DNA from: Treponema_I sp045631425
GTDB taxonomy: Bacteria; Spirochaetota; Spirochaetia; Treponematales; Treponemataceae
Direction: 5' to 3'
Assembly (NCBI GenBank): GCA_045631425.1
Contig: JAZQUR010000057.1
Coordinates: forward strand, 1-27,258
DNA length: 27,258 nt
Positions 8,309-15,651 of this stretch are shown here, piece by piece. The translations under genes and the position numbers were made by a program. The notes under the pieces are model-generated. The model did not search any database and had not been told where the DNA came from. It saw only the letters and a list, made by a program, of their open reading frames with translations. Each line of letters starts with the position of its first letter. The stretch's first letter is position 1.

Positions 8309-9445
8309 CTAAAATTCATCAGGATGTTCTTTGTAATAAGACGGTACATTCCCCTTATCATCCTTTTCATCAATAAAGACCTTGAACTCATCTCGTTCTA
8401 TCATCCAGTTATAAATACTAGAATCTTCGTTAGTTGCCGCATAATGCAACACTGTCCGTCCTTTATTATCTTTTGTGTTGATATTTCCACGATGATACAT
8501 AAGGCTACTTATCACTTTTGGATTTTTGTTAGTTTGTGCCACACACATCAAAAGTGTTATGCCATCTATATTTTGAGAATTTACATCATATCCCGACTGA
8601 ATAAGAGTTTCTAAAATCTCTGGATTTTCGTTACAAGACGCTAAAAATAGTTGTTCTTGCTTCATTTCTCTAAGATAAATCTTCATCACTTCTGGAGACT
8701 TTGCATTACATAGAGCAAGTTCAAGACAAGTTATACCTTCATTATTGGTTACAGATGGCAAAAATCCTGTACTGATATAATGCACAACTTCGCATGATTC
8801 GTTATAAGCCGCATTGTGAAAAAGCGTATTTCCATTGTTGGCTTTTGCCCTAAAATCAGCACCTGCTTTTATCAAAATATCTAAAATATCAGAATTTGAT
8901 TGCCACATAGCTGCATTCAATAATGGAGTAAAGCCTTCTGCATCCCGAGCTTCAATGTCATGACCTCGTTCTAATAAATATTTTGTGATTTCTGGATTTG
9001 GGTTTCTCCCTGCAGCAGTAATCAACAAGGTTTCTCCATCACAGTCACAAACTTTTTCATCACAACCTAACTCGATTAAAGTTTTTAATACTTCTACAGA
9101 ATCTCCATATCGTGCAACATTAAGAAGAGGAGTGCCACCAGTTTTGTCTTTGGATTCTTTATCTATGCCCTTATTGATAAAAAAGCGTACGTTCTCTGGG
9201 AAATCTGAAATTGCAGCAAAATGAAGTAAAGTCAAACCATCTACGTCTTTGTGAGTGATGTCATATCCATAATCTAAAACGTGCTTAATAAAATCTGTGT
9301 TCGGAGCCCATGCAGCAGTAACTTCGACAAGATAGTCTTTATCTTCCTGTGTGAAAGAATTGAATTCTTTTGCCAATACATCAAACAATTCAATGTTTCC
9401 AGTTTCGATTGCAAATCTAAATGCATTTTTCATATTTTGTTCCAT
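8309..9445 (-). CDS. Ankyrin-repeat protein, 378 aa
   Basis: Almost the whole length is ankyrin repeats of about 33-35 residues, a protein-binding fold. Clear units include DVDGLTLLHFAA, DKTGGTPLLNVAR, DCDGETLLITAAG, DAEGFTPLLNAAM, NNGNTLFHNAAY, NIDGITLLMCVA and DNKGRTVLHYAA, about ten in all. No signal peptide or membrane segment is present, so it should be cytoplasmic. AAAGGAG precedes ATG at 9445. The gene is divergent from the WYL regulator at 9550 and shares the operator at 9503-9521 with it. Bacterial ankyrin proteins serve as effectors, inhibitors or scaffolds. The target here is unknown. Regulation by the adjacent WYL protein is inferred from the shared dyad. Confidence 0.9.
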   Translation of the reverse strand: MEQNMKNAFRFAIETGNIELFDVLAKEFNSFTQEDKDYLVEVTAAWAPNTDFIKHVLDYGYDITHKDVDGLTLLHFAAISDFPENVRFFINKGIDKESKDKTGGTPLLNVARYGDSVEVLKTLIELGCDEKVCDCDGETLLITAAGRNPNPEITKYLLERGHDIEARDAEGFTPLLNAAMWQSNSDILDILIKAGADFRAKANNGNTLFHNAAYNESCEVVHYISTGFLPSVTNNEGITCLELALCNAKSPEVMKIYLREMKQEQLFLASCNENPEILETLIQSGYDVNSQNIDGITLLMCVAQTNKNPKVISSLMYHRGNINTKDNKGRTVLHYAATNEDSSIYNWMIERDEFKVFIDEKDDKGNVPSYYKEHPDEF

Positions 9446-9502
9446 AACAAAATCTCCTTTAAATTTTTATCAAACTTTATATTGAAAAAATACACCTAGT
9501 GG

Positions 9503-9521
9503 TCTATCAAAGAGTGATAGA
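9503..9521. promoter_or_regulatory. Palindromic operator TCTATCA-N5-TGATAGA, copy 3 (ankyrin/WYL divergent promoters)
   Basis: A perfect dyad between divergent genes. Toward the ankyrin gene, TATTTT lies 12 bases after TTGATA. Toward the WYL gene, TGATAG (9515-9520) is 17 bases from TAAAAT (9538-9543), so the operator would cover the -35 box of the regulator's own promoter. Confidence 0.75.
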
Positions 9522-9549
9522 TTGAAAAAAAATGTGATAAAATATTTTT

Positions 9550-10539
9550 ATGGCACAAAACAAAAGACACGCGATTACTCATTTAATGTTAGAAAGACTC
9601 GTTGGAATTCATAAAAGAATTAAATCAGGTTCCTATCCAAACACAAAGCAACTTGCAAAGGAATTTAATGACGGAAAAGGCGTTGCTACAATTAGCCGTG
9701 ATATTGAATTTTTACGAGATAGATTTGGTGCACCCATTGAATACGATCATCAAAAACATGGGTATTTTTACACCGAAAATTTTGATATGCCCATTAATTC
9801 CATTTCACCAAATAAAATGCTTCCTCTTTTTAGTGCTAAGATTATGCTTTCACATTACAAGGATTCGCCAATATACAAAGAGATAAATGATGTGATTGAT
9901 TTGATTACAGATTTTACTCAGCCGTTGGATACAAACTTGCTTTCACGATTGGCAACATCACCAAATCCGCAGTATATAATAGAAGAAAACGTGTGGAAAA
10001 TTACCGTTCATGCTCTCCAAACCAATTCGATTTTGGAATTTGACTATAGCGGAAGATGGAACACGGAAACTACACACAGAAGAGTGCATCCGTATCAAAT
10101 TGTGATGGATGATGGGAAGTTCTTTTTATACGGATTTTCAGTAGAAAGAAATGATACAAGACTTTTCTCTTTGGGTAATATCAAAAATCTTGTTAAAACT
10201 GAGGATACTTTCACTTTGCCAGAAAATTTCGATTTTGAATCAACTTGTGGCGGTGGGAAATTTGGGTCTTTTTCCTCTGGCACAAAAGAGTTGTATAAAA
10301 TCGAGTTTTATGAAAATGCTCGGCAAATGGTAAAGGAATGTGTTTGGGCAGAGGATCAAAAGCTTTACGACGATGATTCGAGAGATTGCACAACTATAGA
10401 GTTTTCTTCCACACAATTTTTCAAAATCGAAGAATGGATTTTAGCACAGGGATGTTATGCTAAACCACTTTCTCCACAATGGCTAGTTGATGACTGGAAA
10501 GATCACATCGCAAGAATGGTGAAACTGGCTGAAATGTAG
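9550..10539 (+). CDS. WYL-domain transcriptional regulator with N-terminal HTH (YafY-like), 329 aa
   Basis: Residues 8-75 are a winged helix-turn-helix of the HTH_11 type: LERLVGIHKRIKSG, then the recognition helix in ATISRDIEFLRDRFGAPIEYD, then HGYFYTE. Residues 145-215 are a WYL domain, with the signature read here as FFL in GKFFLYGF. Residues 245-325 are the C-terminal WCX-type extension. WYL proteins bind ligands such as single-stranded DNA or nucleotides, and several (BrxR, CapW) repress phage-defence operons through palindromic operators. The start at 9550 fits the family N-terminus, but no ribosome-binding site precedes it. The predicted -10 box TAAAAT at 9538-9543 would place transcription start at or next to the ATG, so a leaderless mRNA is likely. 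The operator at 9503-9521 implies self-control and control of the neighbours. Confidence 0.9.
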   Translation: MAQNKRHAITHLMLERLVGIHKRIKSGSYPNTKQLAKEFNDGKGVATISRDIEFLRDRFGAPIEYDHQKHGYFYTENFDMPINSISPNKMLPLFSAKIMLSHYKDSPIYKEINDVIDLITDFTQPLDTNLLSRLATSPNPQYIIEENVWKITVHALQTNSILEFDYSGRWNTETTHRRVHPYQIVMDDGKFFLYGFSVERNDTRLFSLGNIKNLVKTEDTFTLPENFDFESTCGGGKFGSFSSGTKELYKIEFYENARQMVKECVWAEDQKLYDDDSRDCTTIEFSSTQFFKIEEWILAQGCYAKPLSPQWLVDDWKDHIARMVKLAEM

Positions 10540-10587
10540 AGATTGGTCATAAATATTTATTGAAGAATTTTTTAAATGAATAAACTC

Positions 10588-10620
10588 CTAAAATAGTTGA
10601 TATTCATCTACCTATTTTAG
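10588..10620. repeat. Perfect 9-bp inverted repeat downstream of the WYL gene
   Basis: CTAAAATAG (10588-10596) and CTATTTTAG (10612-10620) flank a 15-base loop. It is the first of two structured elements in the 222-base space between the WYL gene and mazF. Confidence 0.5.
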
Positions 10621-10663
10621 AAAAAGTAGAGTGGATGTTCAGATGCCACGACCCTGTAAAAAA

Positions 10664-10736
10664 AGTCCTAAAAGAGTGAAAGTCGGTTCCATGCCGTACA
10701 TTTCAATTAAAACCTAGCTCTTCATAGGACTTTTTT
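10664..10736. terminator. Large hairpin acting as a probable bidirectional terminator, or small RNA
   Basis: AGTCCTA plus AAGAG (10664-10676) pair with CTCTT and TAGGACT (10718-10731) around a loop of about 40 bases that can form a smaller CGG/CCG hairpin. A T-run (10731-10736) follows on the plus strand and an A-run (10658-10664) precedes, so both convergent genes could end here. The unusually long structured loop leaves open a small RNA. Confidence 0.5.
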
Positions 10737-10761
10737 ATATAAGGCACACTATGGAAAGGAT

Positions 10762-11112
10762 TTATAATGTACTTTGCAGTTCCAAAAACTCTATAATACC
10801 TTTATTAATTTCTTTCATGTAGATATTTGGCATTACAGAAATTTTTTCTACAAAAGCAAACTTATTAACGGTTGTGACAAGTGGAATTATTACTACAGAA
10901 TCTTTTGATAAGCCAGAATCTTTTTTTGGCACTACAACATTTGGGGCATAACCAGATAAAAGCATATTGCTTGTAAGTGGGATTACTGTACACGTAGAAA
11001 TATTACTTTCATTAAAATCGTCATTTTGCACAACAACTGCAGGACGCCGATAACCAGCCTCACTTCCCATGGGTACGCCAAAATCAACGAGCCAAATTTC
11101 ACCACGTATCAT
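10762..11112 (-). CDS. mazF: MazF/PemK-type mRNA interferase toxin, 116 aa
   Basis: MazF toxins are ribosome-independent, sequence-specific endoribonucleases. The N-terminus MIRGEIWLVDFGVPMGSEAGYRRPAVVVQ shows the family's GE-x-W start and the G-x-E-x-x-x-RRP-V-VVQN core, followed by the VIPLTS strand and a second PLVTTV segment. The Arg of RRP and the Thr of PLTS are the expected catalytic-site residues. The length is normal for the family. The start overlaps the end of the upstream antitoxin gene by 14 bases, the usual toxin-antitoxin layout. Transcription ends at the hairpin at 10664-10736. I am confident of the family. The RNA cleavage site cannot be read from the sequence. Confidence 0.92.
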   Translation of the reverse strand: MIRGEIWLVDFGVPMGSEAGYRRPAVVVQNDDFNESNISTCTVIPLTSNMLLSGYAPNVVVPKKDSGLSKDSVVIIPLVTTVNKFAFVEKISVMPNIYMKEINKGIIEFLELQSTL

Positions 11113-11344
11113 TTTTAATCATCTCCCATACAGCAGCTTTTGTTGCATTGCAAGCAAAAGTCTGTTCATCTATAGACACTTTATCGTAAACAGCATTTAT
11201 CTGTTTAATATGATTCTCTTTTTGGGAGAGTTCTAAGGTTTTATCATCATCTTCCTGCTGCATTACAACATTGCCATGCATTTGTACGAGACTCTTTAAT
11301 ACTTCAAAAAAAGGTGTATCAACATTCTGGATTGTTACAGTCAT
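11099..11344 (-). CDS. Antitoxin partner of the MazF-type toxin, 81 aa
   Basis: A small acidic protein encoded directly upstream of and overlapping the toxin gene, with GGAGG 7 bases before the ATG. It begins with a beta-strand segment (MTVTIQNVD) followed by helices and an acidic QQEDDDKTLELS stretch, and ends with aromatic KAAVWEMIKNDTW. It lacks the usual MazE AbrB-like DNA-binding signature that I would recognise, so its own repressor activity is uncertain. The function as antitoxin is inferred from position, overlap and size. A short palindrome, GTATAATATAC, lies over its promoter. Confidence 0.75.
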   Translation of the reverse strand: MTVTIQNVDTPFFEVLKSLVQMHGNVVMQQEDDDKTLELSQKENHIKQINAVYDKVSIDEQTFACNATKAAVWEMIKNDTW

Positions 11345-11360
11345 AGATTACCTCCATTAC

Positions 11361-11371
11361 GTATAATATAC
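11361..11371. promoter_or_regulatory. Palindrome over the -10 region of the antitoxin-toxin operon
   Basis: GTATAATATAC is an 11-base near-perfect dyad containing TATATT on the minus strand, 17 bases before the antitoxin ATG. It could serve both as -10 box and as an autoregulatory operator. Confidence 0.35.
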
Positions 11372-11436
11372 CACACTTTGCTAGAAAATTCACTATTTAT
11401 GTTCTACAATTGCTATATCAATTATAGGCGATTATG

Positions 11437-11922
11437 TTAGTCGTCAAACTCGTCGCTCTCTGCACTATCCTCTCCAAGTTTTTTATTCATCTTTTTTCGA
11501 TAATAGTACTCTTTTTTCCGATCAAAATCTTCATAAAATAAATATAAGCTTCTATAATCATGGATTTCTTCAAAGTATTCACAAACCTTTAGATTGTTAT
11601 TATATAACCGAAGAATTTCTTTTTGATTTTCATCAACAAATTTTCCTATGATCTCTAATATTTGTATATAATCTTTTACGACATGGGCACTAAATGTTTG
11701 TTTTAGTTTTTTTCCAAGATAAAGTTCAAAATCACATACACCATCATCAATTATGTATTTTCCACAATAGCCTTTTATATGGCATAGTCGATACTGAAGA
11801 TTATGGTATTCTCGAAAAATCTTAAATATACTGCTTATTCTATACCCTAGCCTTTCCCTAATAAATCGTGATCGATAATAAACAACAGTTACTGGTGTAA
11901 CAATTTTTCTGCTTTGAGCCAT
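11437..11922 (-). CDS. Hypothetical protein with acidic tail, 161 aa
   Basis: I do not recognise this protein. ATG at 11922 is chosen because GGAGG lies 6 bases upstream. Using an earlier in-frame ATG would run the gene through a strong hairpin and into the AAA+ gene. The protein is basic and aromatic: RSRFIRERLGYRISSIFKIFREYHNLQYRL near residues 17-45, many Tyr residues in the second half (YYYRKK), and a Glu/Asp/Ser tail. There is no membrane segment or signal peptide. It is the last gene of the minus-strand run HD hydrolase, sigma factor, AAA+ ATPase, but a terminator-like hairpin stands between it and the AAA+ gene, so it may have its own promoter. Confidence 0.7.
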   Translation of the reverse strand: MAQSRKIVTPVTVVYYRSRFIRERLGYRISSIFKIFREYHNLQYRLCHIKGYCGKYIIDDGVCDFELYLGKKLKQTFSAHVVKDYIQILEIIGKFVDENQKEILRLYNNNLKVCEYFEEIHDYRSLYLFYEDFDRKKEYYYRKKMNKKLGEDSAESDEFDD

Positions 11923-11947
11923 ATCTATCCTCCTCGAGAATAAAGAC

Positions 11948-11985
11948 AAAAAAGCTACTAATCCCTTGTGAATTAGTAGTTTTTT
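11948..11985. terminator. Rho-independent terminator after the AAA+ gene
   Basis: CTACTAAT (11955-11962) and ATTAGTAG (11972-11979) form an 8-pair stem with a 9-base loop. It has a T-run on the right of the plus strand and an A-run on the left, so it can work in both directions. It starts 26 bases past the stop at 12011. Confidence 0.8.
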
Positions 11986-12010
11986 CCAACTTGAAAACTT
12001 TTGCTTATTT

Positions 12011-14272
12011 TTAACAAGCAAAACCGATTGAACATGATGCTGTTTTACTTTTTTCTTTTTGCATTTCAATTAATTCGTCTAGAATATAATCCGAAGTAAC
12101 TCTCTCTGATGGCATAAAAGTAATTCTGCCATTTAGGGAACCAAAATCTCCCGGCGTTACAGAATTATATCTTGCCAAAGCTTGGATTTTTGGCTCGGGA
12201 AATTGCTTTTCAGGAAAGTATTTTTGAAGCAAGGATTCAACACCGATCTTTGTTAATGCCTTAAACTCAGTCATAATGTGAAATCGTCTTTGGATTGCAG
12301 GATCCATAATACTTCGTAAATTTGTTGTACAAATCAATATTCCTGAAAACTCTTCCATTTGAGTTAAAAACTCATTTACCATAGTTCTCTCCCAAGATTT
12401 TTCTGCATTTTGTCTATCGGAGAAAAAAGTATCTGCTTCATCAAACAAAAGAACTGAATCTGTTTCTTCTGCCTCAAGAAATGCATCTCGAATATTCTGT
12501 TCATTTTCGCCAACAAATCTTCCCAAAATATCAGATGCACGCTTAAGCAAAAGTTTTTTATGCAAGGTTTTTGATAGATACCTTGCAAGTTCTGTTTTTC
12601 CAGTTCCACTTAAACCGTAAAACAACATTCTAATCCCTCTTTTTTCTCTAGAGATTTCAAACCGTTCCACAGCATTTTTTACCATGTCGCAAATGTCCTC
12701 AACAGGGGTTGTAGTGTTTAATGCAGACAAATCATAAGAAGGATGTGTAGTATTTTTCTCTTTGGTTTTGCCATAGAGAAGCAAAGAATTTGACTCTAAA
12801 ATATTTTCTACACTTTCCAATAACTCCTTATCACTAGAATCCTTAAATGCTTCTATTCCATTCATAACATAATCTATAGAAGCACCTGTGATTTTGTACT
12901 TATCAAATAATTCAACTATTTCCTTTTTTGCATTTGCAGAAATCTTTATGTTCTTGATTTTTTTTGCTGCAATCGCTTTTAAAGTTTCCTTTGGCATTTC
13001 ACTAAATTTCAAAGAATAGTTGAACCGTCTTAGTGTCGAATCAGCAATGGAATCAATAGAATTTACAATCCAGATAACTTTGTTTTTTGAGTTATCTAGC
13101 ATTTTGTTTATCAATCCCTTTGTTTTCCCTGTTCTAGCATAATCAGATTCGACGGCTTTAAGGATATTTTCTGCTTCATCAATAATCAAAACTGAGTCGT
13201 TTTTTGATATGGTTAGATAAGAAAACAATCTGTCCATATATCCGGCTTTAGTTTCAATTTCGTTTTTGTAAATAAAAGCTGATAACCCAGTTTCATTTAT
13301 TATTGATTTAGAAAACTCAGTTTTTCCTGCTCCTGGGTTTCCATATAACAAAATATTACATGGACTATCACTTTGAAGCAGCTTGGTTATTATGTTGGAA
13401 TCCTTTAATGAAACAGAAAAACTTTCTTTTTTGTAAGAGTTTTTACAGCTAAGTTTTTTTATTAAGTCGAGATAAAAAACTCCAAGGTTATTTTGTCTAA
13501 TTGCATCTAACATATCACTTTCGATAATAAGTTCTTCAGAAAAAATGTTATAAGCAAGCAAAGGTTGTTTTTTGTTAAAAATCTCAGAAATCTCTTTATC
13601 AGAAAACCGTAAACACATCTGATAAAATTCCATAACTGAATTTTTTTTACTGAAATTATCAATAATATAGTCATTCATATTTTTGAAAAATCGTTTTAGC
13701 TCAGATATTTTATTGCAAAGATAAGACAACATAACAACAGAAGCATCTTTTCTTGTTAGATCAAAAGTGTCTTTAACGATTTTTATTGATGAAAAATCAT
13801 TTATCGCCTCTTTCATTTCTAACGGATATTTACTGTTTTTTGGCTTATTTGAAAAGAAAGTTTCCCTTATAAGACTTGTTAATTTATTATTATTTTCTAT
13901 AAACAAGTATCTACATAAGTTGATTTCTATATCAGTTGATGTTTTCCAGCGACCACAATTTTCATAAATATCATAATCTTCTCGATAATTGCAAACAACC
14001 TCCTGAACTTTATCAAAGGGTGATTTTCTACCTTTTGGTAATACCATAGGTGTCAATTTTTTTTGTGACATCAAAGTTGCAATTTTTTTTGATAAGATAT
14101 TTGATAGATGTTTTGTTAGTTTTAACCGTTCAACCAAAGCTAAAAACAAGTTTTGTATACTTTGGCAACCTCTGGGAACAGAATCCAAACAGCTTACAAG
14201 ATTATATAAATAATATGTGGCAGCCCAAACTTCTGTTTTAGAAGCATTTTTAATAGATTGGTTTGTACTCAT
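12011..14272 (-). CDS. Double AAA+ ATPase, 753 aa
   Basis: AAA+ proteins remodel other macromolecules using ATP. Two AAA+ modules are visible. The first has Walker A GNPGAGKT (311-318), Walker B VLIIDEAEN (361-369), a VNS sensor and LRRF (414-417). The second has Walker A GLSGTGKT (553-560), Walker B VLLFDEADT (607-615), sensor TTN (649-651) and IQRRF (660-664). Both keep the catalytic Lys, Asp and Glu. Residues 1-290 form a helical region I do not recognise, probably for substrate choice. The layout resembles p97/ClpX-like tandem AAA remodelers. TAGGAG lies before the ATG at 14272. The sigma-factor gene is 121 bases upstream on the same strand with two hairpins between. A link between the ATPase and the sigma factor or its target is inference. 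Confidence 0.88.
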   Translation of the reverse strand: MSTNQSIKNASKTEVWAATYYLYNLVSCLDSVPRGCQSIQNLFLALVERLKLTKHLSNILSKKIATLMSQKKLTPMVLPKGRKSPFDKVQEVVCNYREDYDIYENCGRWKTSTDIEINLCRYLFIENNNKLTSLIRETFFSNKPKNSKYPLEMKEAINDFSSIKIVKDTFDLTRKDASVVMLSYLCNKISELKRFFKNMNDYIIDNFSKKNSVMEFYQMCLRFSDKEISEIFNKKQPLLAYNIFSEELIIESDMLDAIRQNNLGVFYLDLIKKLSCKNSYKKESFSVSLKDSNIITKLLQSDSPCNILLYGNPGAGKTEFSKSIINETGLSAFIYKNEIETKAGYMDRLFSYLTISKNDSVLIIDEAENILKAVESDYARTGKTKGLINKMLDNSKNKVIWIVNSIDSIADSTLRRFNYSLKFSEMPKETLKAIAAKKIKNIKISANAKKEIVELFDKYKITGASIDYVMNGIEAFKDSSDKELLESVENILESNSLLLYGKTKEKNTTHPSYDLSALNTTTPVEDICDMVKNAVERFEISREKRGIRMLFYGLSGTGKTELARYLSKTLHKKLLLKRASDILGRFVGENEQNIRDAFLEAEETDSVLLFDEADTFFSDRQNAEKSWERTMVNEFLTQMEEFSGILICTTNLRSIMDPAIQRRFHIMTEFKALTKIGVESLLQKYFPEKQFPEPKIQALARYNSVTPGDFGSLNGRITFMPSERVTSDYILDELIEMQKEKSKTASCSIGFAC

Positions 14273-14304
14273 GCTTTCTCCTATCGTAAGTAGATATCAA
14301 TTGT

Positions 14305-14333
14305 TTCGGTTATCCCATTTTTTTAGAACCGAA
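14305..14333. repeat. Hairpin 1 between sigma-factor and AAA+ genes
   Basis: TTCGGTT and AACCGAA pair around a 15-base loop containing a T-run. Together with the next hairpin it may attenuate or process the shared transcript. Confidence 0.45.
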
Positions 14334-14339
14334 GTTCCT

Positions 14340-14366
14340 TTCGTAAAATGATTTTTCATTTACGAA
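14340..14366. repeat. Hairpin 2 between sigma-factor and AAA+ genes
   Basis: TTCGTAAAATGA and TCATTTACGAA pair with a single bulged A around a TTTT loop. On the minus strand it stands 28 bases past the sigma-factor stop, without a strong T-run. Confidence 0.5.
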
Positions 14367-14393
14367 CCAAAATTCGATTTACTTTTGAAAATG

Positions 14394-15074
14394 TTAAGCT
14401 GCTAGTTTGTCTTTTAACTGGCCGATAACATTTTTTTCAATTTGACGAATTCGTTCTTTTGAAAGGTCTAGAGATCTTCCAACTTCAGCAAGAGTTTGTT
14501 GTTCTCGTCCAAACAATCCATAACGATTAATTATTACGAATTGTTCAGTATTATTAAGTTTATTAATTTCTTTATAAAGGTTTTCAATAATGATTTTTAT
14601 AATAGTGTTTTCTTCAGGGTCAACAGAGTTAATATCTTCGATTTGAGATATTAACATTACGTTTTTTCCCTCTTTATTAATGTTTTTGTACAAGGATGAT
14701 ATTCTCCATTTTGGGTCACACATATCCTTATACTTTCCAGATGGAAACTTTATACCAGTTGATGATTCTCTTATGGATTTTTGGATGTATGCTTTTATCC
14801 ACCATACTGCATAAGTGATAAATTTTGTTCCACATGCTGGATTGAATTTTTCGGCAGCTTTTATTAGGCCGAGATTTCCTTCGTTTATTAAATCTTCTGT
14901 TTCATATCCTTTGTAGGATTTTGCAATTTTCACAACAAACCGGAGATTTGATTTTACCAATTTGTTTTGTGCATTTTTGTCGCCACTAAATGCTTTAGTA
15001 GCCAAAGCCTTTTCTTCCTCTGCTGTTAAGAGGGGAATTGATTCAATTTCTTTCATGTAAAAATCGATATTCAT
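14394..15074 (-). CDS. Small sigma-70 family RNA polymerase sigma factor, 226 aa
   Basis: The protein directs RNA polymerase to promoters. Region 1.2 is MNIDFYMKEIESIPLLTAEEE. Regions 2.1-2.4 are in NLRFVVKIAKSYKGYETEDLINEGNLGLIKAAEKFNP through KFITYAVWWIKAYIQKSIRE, with the GLI-AAEKF and YA-WWI-x-x-I signatures. Region 4.2 is LAEVGRSLDLSKERIRQIEKN near the C-terminus. A short, divergent linker replaces region 3. At 226 residues it is far shorter than housekeeping RpoD but keeps its core sequence, so it is a group 2/3-like alternative factor. AAGGA precedes ATG at 15074. The HD-hydrolase gene ends 91 bases upstream, and the AAA+ gene follows. Its target promoters are unknown. The three near-identical plus-strand promoters in this window are an obvious set to test. 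Confidence 0.92.
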   Translation of the reverse strand: MNIDFYMKEIESIPLLTAEEEKALATKAFSGDKNAQNKLVKSNLRFVVKIAKSYKGYETEDLINEGNLGLIKAAEKFNPACGTKFITYAVWWIKAYIQKSIRESSTGIKFPSGKYKDMCDPKWRISSLYKNINKEGKNVMLISQIEDINSVDPEENTIIKIIIENLYKEINKLNNTEQFVIINRYGLFGREQQTLAEVGRSLDLSKERIRQIEKNVIGQLKDKLAA

Positions 15075-15165
15075 ATTTTCCTTAGTAAGAATCGAAATAC
15101 ATTCTTTTAGGATTTTTCCCTAAAAGATTCCAATAGAAAAAAGCATTTTGTTTTTTTAAATTTTT

Positions 15166-15651
15166 TTAGTCGTCTAGGTCTTCTTGTAATGCCATTTGTT
15201 TTCCTTTTTCAGTTGACATTAAATCTGGATCCAATGTTATTCCACATCTTCCTAAATCCAATCGGTCCGAGTCGAAACAGGCGCCTATTGTTGGATTGTT
15301 TGTTATTTTCCCTGAATTGTGATGGGCGATAGCTTTGTACAAAAGCTTGAATTCCTCATCAGATAAATCCTTAAGTAAGGTTTCAGAGAGGCTTAAAAGT
15401 TTTTTTGCAGAGCGTTTTCCATGATTTTCATCATAAAAGTCGTCTTTTCTTTCGCAATCGTGAAGATATGCAAAAAGTGCCACAACTCTTTTGTTTACAT
15501 TTGAATCAGCTTCTGCCAATTTCATTCCAAAATAATAAACTCTATTCCAGTGCTCTATTCCGTGCAAAATAGAATCAAGTCTAAATCTTGAAATTGCGTA
15601 TTCTTTAACTTTTTGTAAATCAATTTGTCCTAAAAAGTTTTCTGTGCTCAT
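15166..15651 (-). CDS. HD-domain metal-dependent phosphohydrolase, 161 aa
   Basis: The protein is a compact HD domain of the kind that hydrolyses phosphates from nucleotides or related small molecules. Metal ligands are visible in order: H of ILHGIEHWNRVY near residue 30, the HD pair in LFAYLHDCER near 70, AIAHHNSG near 110, and the closing Asp in FDSDRLDLGR near 130. The helix order and length fit the family. AGGAA stretches precede the ATG at 15651. It is the first gene behind a promoter at 15931-15960 and a long structured leader, and it is followed by the sigma factor and AAA+ genes on the same strand. The substrate cannot be told from sequence. A nucleotide-signal role would suit the company of a sigma factor, but that is speculation. 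Confidence 0.88.
   Translation of the reverse strand: MSTENFLGQIDLQKVKEYAISRFRLDSILHGIEHWNRVYYFGMKLAEADSNVNKRVVALFAYLHDCERKDDFYDENHGKRSAKKLLSLSETLLKDLSDEEFKLLYKAIAHHNSGKITNNPTIGACFDSDRLDLGRCGITLDPDLMSTEKGKQMALQEDLDD

Noticed and set aside
11923..12069. N-terminal extension of the 161-aa protein
   Set aside because: It would read through a strong terminator hairpin and overlap the AAA+ gene. GGAGG supports ATG at 11922.
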